Shown here: positions 60,877-64,000 of the stretch, one piece after another
How the letters are laid out: the number at the start of each line of letters is the position of its first letter
Position numbering within the stretch: the stretch's first letter is position 1
Source: Anisakis pegreffii
Lineage: Eukaryota > Nematoda > Chromadorea > Rhabditida > Anisakidae
DNA: 64,000 nucleotides
NCBI GenBank assembly: GCA_035041965.1
Contig: JAPYMA010002832.1
Coordinates: forward strand, 1-64,000
Direction: 5' to 3'
Made by a program: the position numbers and the translations under genes
Notes under the pieces: generated by a model
What the model was told of the DNA's origin: nothing
Database searches by the model: none
Seen by the model: only the letters and a program-made list of their open reading frames with translations

Positions 60877-61297
60877 GCAATTATAATTGTGTGTTGTTTG
60901 TATTTCATTGCGATCATTCACTGATACTAAGCTGATTTGATGATACGAATTGTTAATCGTTATGCATGATGTCTGTCTGTCAAACGTGTGTTAAATGTGT
61001 TCGTTCATTGAAATGATAATATTATATTATAATAATAATAATAATAATTGACCATATAAAATTAATATTATCATGCTGACACAATCACACATTCCTGTAA
61101 AGTATGTTTTGAGCTGTTTACTTTCCTTCTGTAGTGATTATTTGATATTCGCGTGTAATATTAAAATCTTCCACTTACGTCCATTAGTTGTTATCATTGA
61201 TGCACGCAATCAAACCAGTACTCATCTGAACTTTCGGCTCTTCCGTCACCTTCTAATCAGCCCCTATTGCTAAACATATATGTTGTCAGCAAAATTG
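60877..61297. other. Intergenic, no gene seen
   Basis: Contains an (AAT)n tract near 61025-61048. Short frames here have no splice context. Confidence 0.5.
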
Positions 61298-61462
61298 CTA
61301 TTTCCTAATCGCCTTCCAAGCAGTCCAGATTCCCTTGTTATCCCAATCGTCGCCATTTCTGCCACTGAATCGCCGGCGAGATGGCTTGTCAAGCTTTAGA
61401 AATTGCTCGTTGAGATCAGCCAGTATGCTATGAGGACGAACTGCGACGTATCTCGAGAATTG
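61298..61462 (-). CDS. Unrecognised candidate terminal exon
   Basis: After the acceptor ATTCACAATCAG the minus strand encodes 54 residues to a TAG: QFSRYVAVRPHSILADLNEQ, then FLKLDKPSRRRFSG, DDWDNKGIWTAW and KAIRK. Codons favour C- and G-ending forms as in the identified genes, and the exon ends exactly in phase with its acceptor. Upstream exons were not found; the minus-strand frames at 61.66-61.95 kb could belong to it, but their phase is unresolved. No family is recognised. Confidence 0.35.
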   Translation of the reverse strand, partial: QFSRYVAVRPHSILADLNEQFLKLDKPSRRRFSGRNGDDWDNKGIWTAWKAIRK

Positions 61463-62115
61463 CTGATTGTGAATGTGAAACATGACTTGAGATGAATTCA
61501 GCTCAAGCTCAGAAATTCATTTAAGTCATATGAATGACTCAAGATTCTGTTGCGCAGCCACATTTATGTGTGTTTCGGACTCTTGATGATCAAGCTAAAG
61601 CTCATATTCGCGCAAATATCGCTACATAAAAATGGCAAGTTCAAGAGCTCGAGTCTCTTAACAGGTCGGTTGTCCGCAAGCAGTTCGAGAGTTAATTGAG
61701 TGCAGCTGACTGAATGTGCGATTCAATGGAATCATAAGAATGCTTCTATTCCTCTTGAATAACGGAAGCAATTCACACTTCGTTTGCAGTAATGATCTGT
61801 TGATTGACCGACACATAAATGCTGTGCGAAAAATTTTTGGAAATGTCGCTTCACGTTGATCACATTTAATAATCTTATTGATAATTGAAAAGCTCCTTCT
61901 AGCTGCTTGTTCCATCCCGTTCGAGCACTTAAGTGAAAATTTTCACACAAAGAACGTCGTTGATAATTCTTGAGAAAATCACAAATGTTCCCATAAAGTT
62001 CCCATGTGTGAGCATTTGTGGGAACATTTGAGGCTTATATTCGACATACGTGGGCGAATGTTCATTGCATTTCAAGTTTTAGTTTTCGTGGCTTTGACTG
62101 AACAAATGATATGTG

Positions 62116-62160
62116 TGGTTCCTTGAATATTGCTGCATAGAATTGCGGTCGACAAAGTAA
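62116..62160. repeat. Dispersed repeat, copy 1
   Basis: CCTTGAATATTGCTGCATAG followed by AATTGCGGTCG matches CCTTGAATATTACTGCATAG followed by AACTGCGCTCG near 63178-63210, in the same orientation. Confidence 0.7.
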
Positions 62161-62182
62161 CATTTGAATGTCCTCCTTTGCA

Positions 62183-62238
62183 GAGGTACCTGCGCATCGT
62201 GAACACATTAAAATTGTTCCGCATTAATGGCCTCTGGT
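62183..62238 (+). CDS. Possible isolated exon
   Basis: CCTTTGCAG and TG|GTGAGTGC bound a plus-strand stretch reading RYLRIVNTLKLFRINGLW. Both splice signals are strong, but it is only 18 codons and no partner exon was found. It sits next to dispersed repeats. Confidence 0.2.
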
Positions 62239-62669
62239 GAGTGCAGTGATTTCAGAATGATTTTCTATGGAAATCAACTTTTGATCGTCAATAATACTAT
62301 TCACGATGTGATCATAAACAATAATCTGGTGTTATTGTTGAGTCGGCTTAACAAGCAGCCCGCTTAGATGGACCTCAAAACTTCCCGTCAACCATAAATC
62401 AGGTTATTTTATTTGCATTTAATGTTTGATGCGTAAAAAAATCATCATTTTACTGCTATTGTTACTGTTAAAATCATTATTTTTTACTGTTACTTGGACG
62501 TCGACTGGTTGACTTGTCAATCGCTGCGAGCGATCGGCGGATTATTTATATTACTAGAGTTATGATTATCTGTTGGATTGATATTTGGCTACGATTAATT
62601 ATGCAAAATATTCATGGCAACTAGTTAATTACTTGGTTGTGTTCGGTTAGCCTATTCGCCTAGCCAGCG

Positions 62670-62790
62670 CGGTGGCGTAAATTGAGGCTAGAACAATGTG
62701 CACAGAAACACGAGCATTGTGGCCAGCTACATTACAAACGTTTGATAGCCTGGCCAATCCAGGTAATCCAGGTAATCCGGGTTTGATGCG
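62670..62790 (+). repeat. Dispersed repeat copy with short tandem end
   Basis: Reverse-complement partner of 57601-57690. It starts after GCCAGCGCGGTGGCGTAAAT and ends in tandem GGTAATCCA units (three copies, the last diverged). The tandem end and the two orientations suggest a SINE or other short interspersed element. Confidence 0.75.
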
Positions 62791-63303
62791 TATTCAGCCG
62801 TTTCGTAACCAATAATCTCGTTAAATATGGTATATTTTCAATGTGGAATTTAATTTCTCACTTATGAATTTCTACATTGTCGCCGTCTTCGCTCGTTTAA
62901 TGTGTTGAGCATTAAACGGAAACGGAAAATAAACAATTCGTTATCGCAGTTTGTCGTCGCTTGGGCAACCAAAAAACTCAGGGCGTGCATAAGTTTTACC
63001 TTTGAATGCGCTCAGTCAAATCTAGTCGATTTAATTCCGCCCATCCAGCTCACTGCTAAGCTTCGATATACTTCAGTTGAAATGTTCCAATTCATATCAT
63101 CATTATGCTCACATTTAATCATTCGTCTTAAATCTTTCACTCGTACTGTCGTCATGTGTTTGTTTATATTTTCACTCCTTGAATATTACTGCATAGAACT
63201 GCGCTCGTTCTCATATCTTATCTCTGTTCAATCTATGTTATTCATAATACAATTAATATCATTGATGTTTGTTTACTTTATTCATCATCGCTGCATAATT
63301 GTA

Positions 63304-63480
63304 TAGTCCGTTTGAGTTCGGGTTGGCTCATAGGTCGAGCCCCAACCGGTAATTGTGGTACATCGTGGGTTCGACTGTCGTTCGAGGAGGAAAGTTTTGC
63401 TTAAACCCGAAAACCCGAGTGGTATACGAATACCATTGATGTTTCGAGCCTGAGCCAGACTAGAGGACTTGGCTTGTATC
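63304..63480 (+). repeat. tRNA-like repeat, SINE candidate
   Basis: TTGGCTCATAGGTCGAGCC can fold as a D-arm-like hairpin and resembles a Pol III A box, and GTGGGTTCGACTGTC about 40 bases later resembles a B box (GTTCGA core). Arms beyond the D arm do not pair well, so this is not a functional tRNA. The following CCCGAAAACCCGAG and the GTATACGAATAC palindrome-like word are also unusual for the region. Confidence 0.35.
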
Positions 63481-64000
63481 TAATTATCTGTCGTTGTTAA
63501 ATGATTATTCTTGTGTGTATTTGGGTATCATGTTTAATTGGTTTGCATCGATAATGATGCGTCGTCGTTCGTTGACTCTTTCTCCCTGAAAATGGCACCT
63601 CGTTCAACGTACATACATATTCGTATGTGTACATTTGTCATTGTGTTCGCGTTTGTTGTTCGATTTGATTTCGTTGAGTTTACGTGTGCTATTTCATTTA
63701 TTTATTTTAATACATTGGAAATATATACACGAGTATGAATGTGCGGCGTTCGAGAACGATGATTCTCATTAGATGTTTTTGAATTATTTCGTTGATGAAT
63801 TGATCGATTCAGTGTTTTGTGAGAATGTGGGTTGTGACTGTTATGATTGTCACTGAGAAAATGTTATTATTTAGTAGGGCACTTCTGAGAGGTTTCGTAA
63901 GATTTGCTTTAATTCTACGAAAACTTTTACGAATTTTAACATAGCGTAGATGCAGGATGACTCAATGTATTTGCGGGAGATTTGCGTTGGAAGGTTTACG
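63481..64000. other. Intergenic, no gene seen
   Basis: Only short frames without splice context. T/G-biased composition. Confidence 0.4.

Noticed and set aside
62902..63306. 134-codon plus-strand open frame
   Set aside because: It spans a dispersed repeat copy, is rich in Leu/Ile/Phe at its end, and resembles no domain.
1..64000. CRISPR arrays, rRNA, SL RNA or true tRNA genes
   Set aside because: No direct-repeat and spacer arrays, no SL1 leader sequence, no conserved rRNA words and no full cloverleaf were found by eye.

Overview
The window is eukaryotic and reads as a nematode genome. Most genes are split into many exons whose acceptors end in TTTTCAG or TTTCAG. Several start codons sit a few dozen bases or less behind a strong acceptor, as expected for spliced-leader trans-splicing. 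The largest gene is a multi-Kunitz protein with the architecture of the nematode moulting factor MLT-11. The species cannot be named from the sequence. All exon models were built by hand from splice signals, reading frame and family knowledge.

Layout. (1) 0-6.2 kb is repeat-rich: a 355-bp tandem array at 1.9-3.1 kb interrupted by a 0.5-kb GC-rich insert, and a degenerate module repeated at 5.5-6.15 kb. (2) 6.2-10.5 kb shows almost nothing coding. (3) 10.56-18.66 kb, minus strand: a secreted cystine-knot protein of the gremlin/DAN (BMP antagonist) type with a 6.7-kb first intron. (4) 22.2-23.4 kb, minus: a compact MBLAC1-like metallo-beta-lactamase-fold protein with a GC-AG intron. (5) 24.1-26.8 kb, minus: Mediator subunit MED29 with a long Gln/Met-rich N-terminus. 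(6) 27.5-30.7 kb, minus: COQ6, the mitochondrial flavin monooxygenase of ubiquinone synthesis. COQ6, MED29 and the MBL gene are co-oriented with gaps of about 0.7 kb, each with an acceptor just before its ATG, so a polycistronic unit is possible. (7) 31.4-37.1 kb: coding-like fragments I could not identify, including three minus-strand exons that join in frame (36.4-37.05 kb), a weak cyclophilin-like piece and a probable LINE 3' tail. (8) 38.7-60.8 kb, plus: the MLT-11-like gene, 33 proposed exons and about 3,940 residues, with 11 Kunitz domains, 4 lustrin-type cysteine repeats, 2 antistasin-like repeats and a Ser/Thr-rich core of about 2,100 residues encoded by three very large exons. (9) 60.9-64 kb: dispersed repeats, one copied in inverted orientation inside an intron of the MLT-11-like gene, and one unidentified terminal exon.

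The most informative details are in the MLT-11-like gene: short hydrophobic motifs repeated in the disordered core, a Kunitz domain that has lost exactly one disulfide pair, mostly non-basic P1 residues, and a one-base frameshift inside Kunitz domain 10. The nematode gremlin/DAN gene is the other result worth following.
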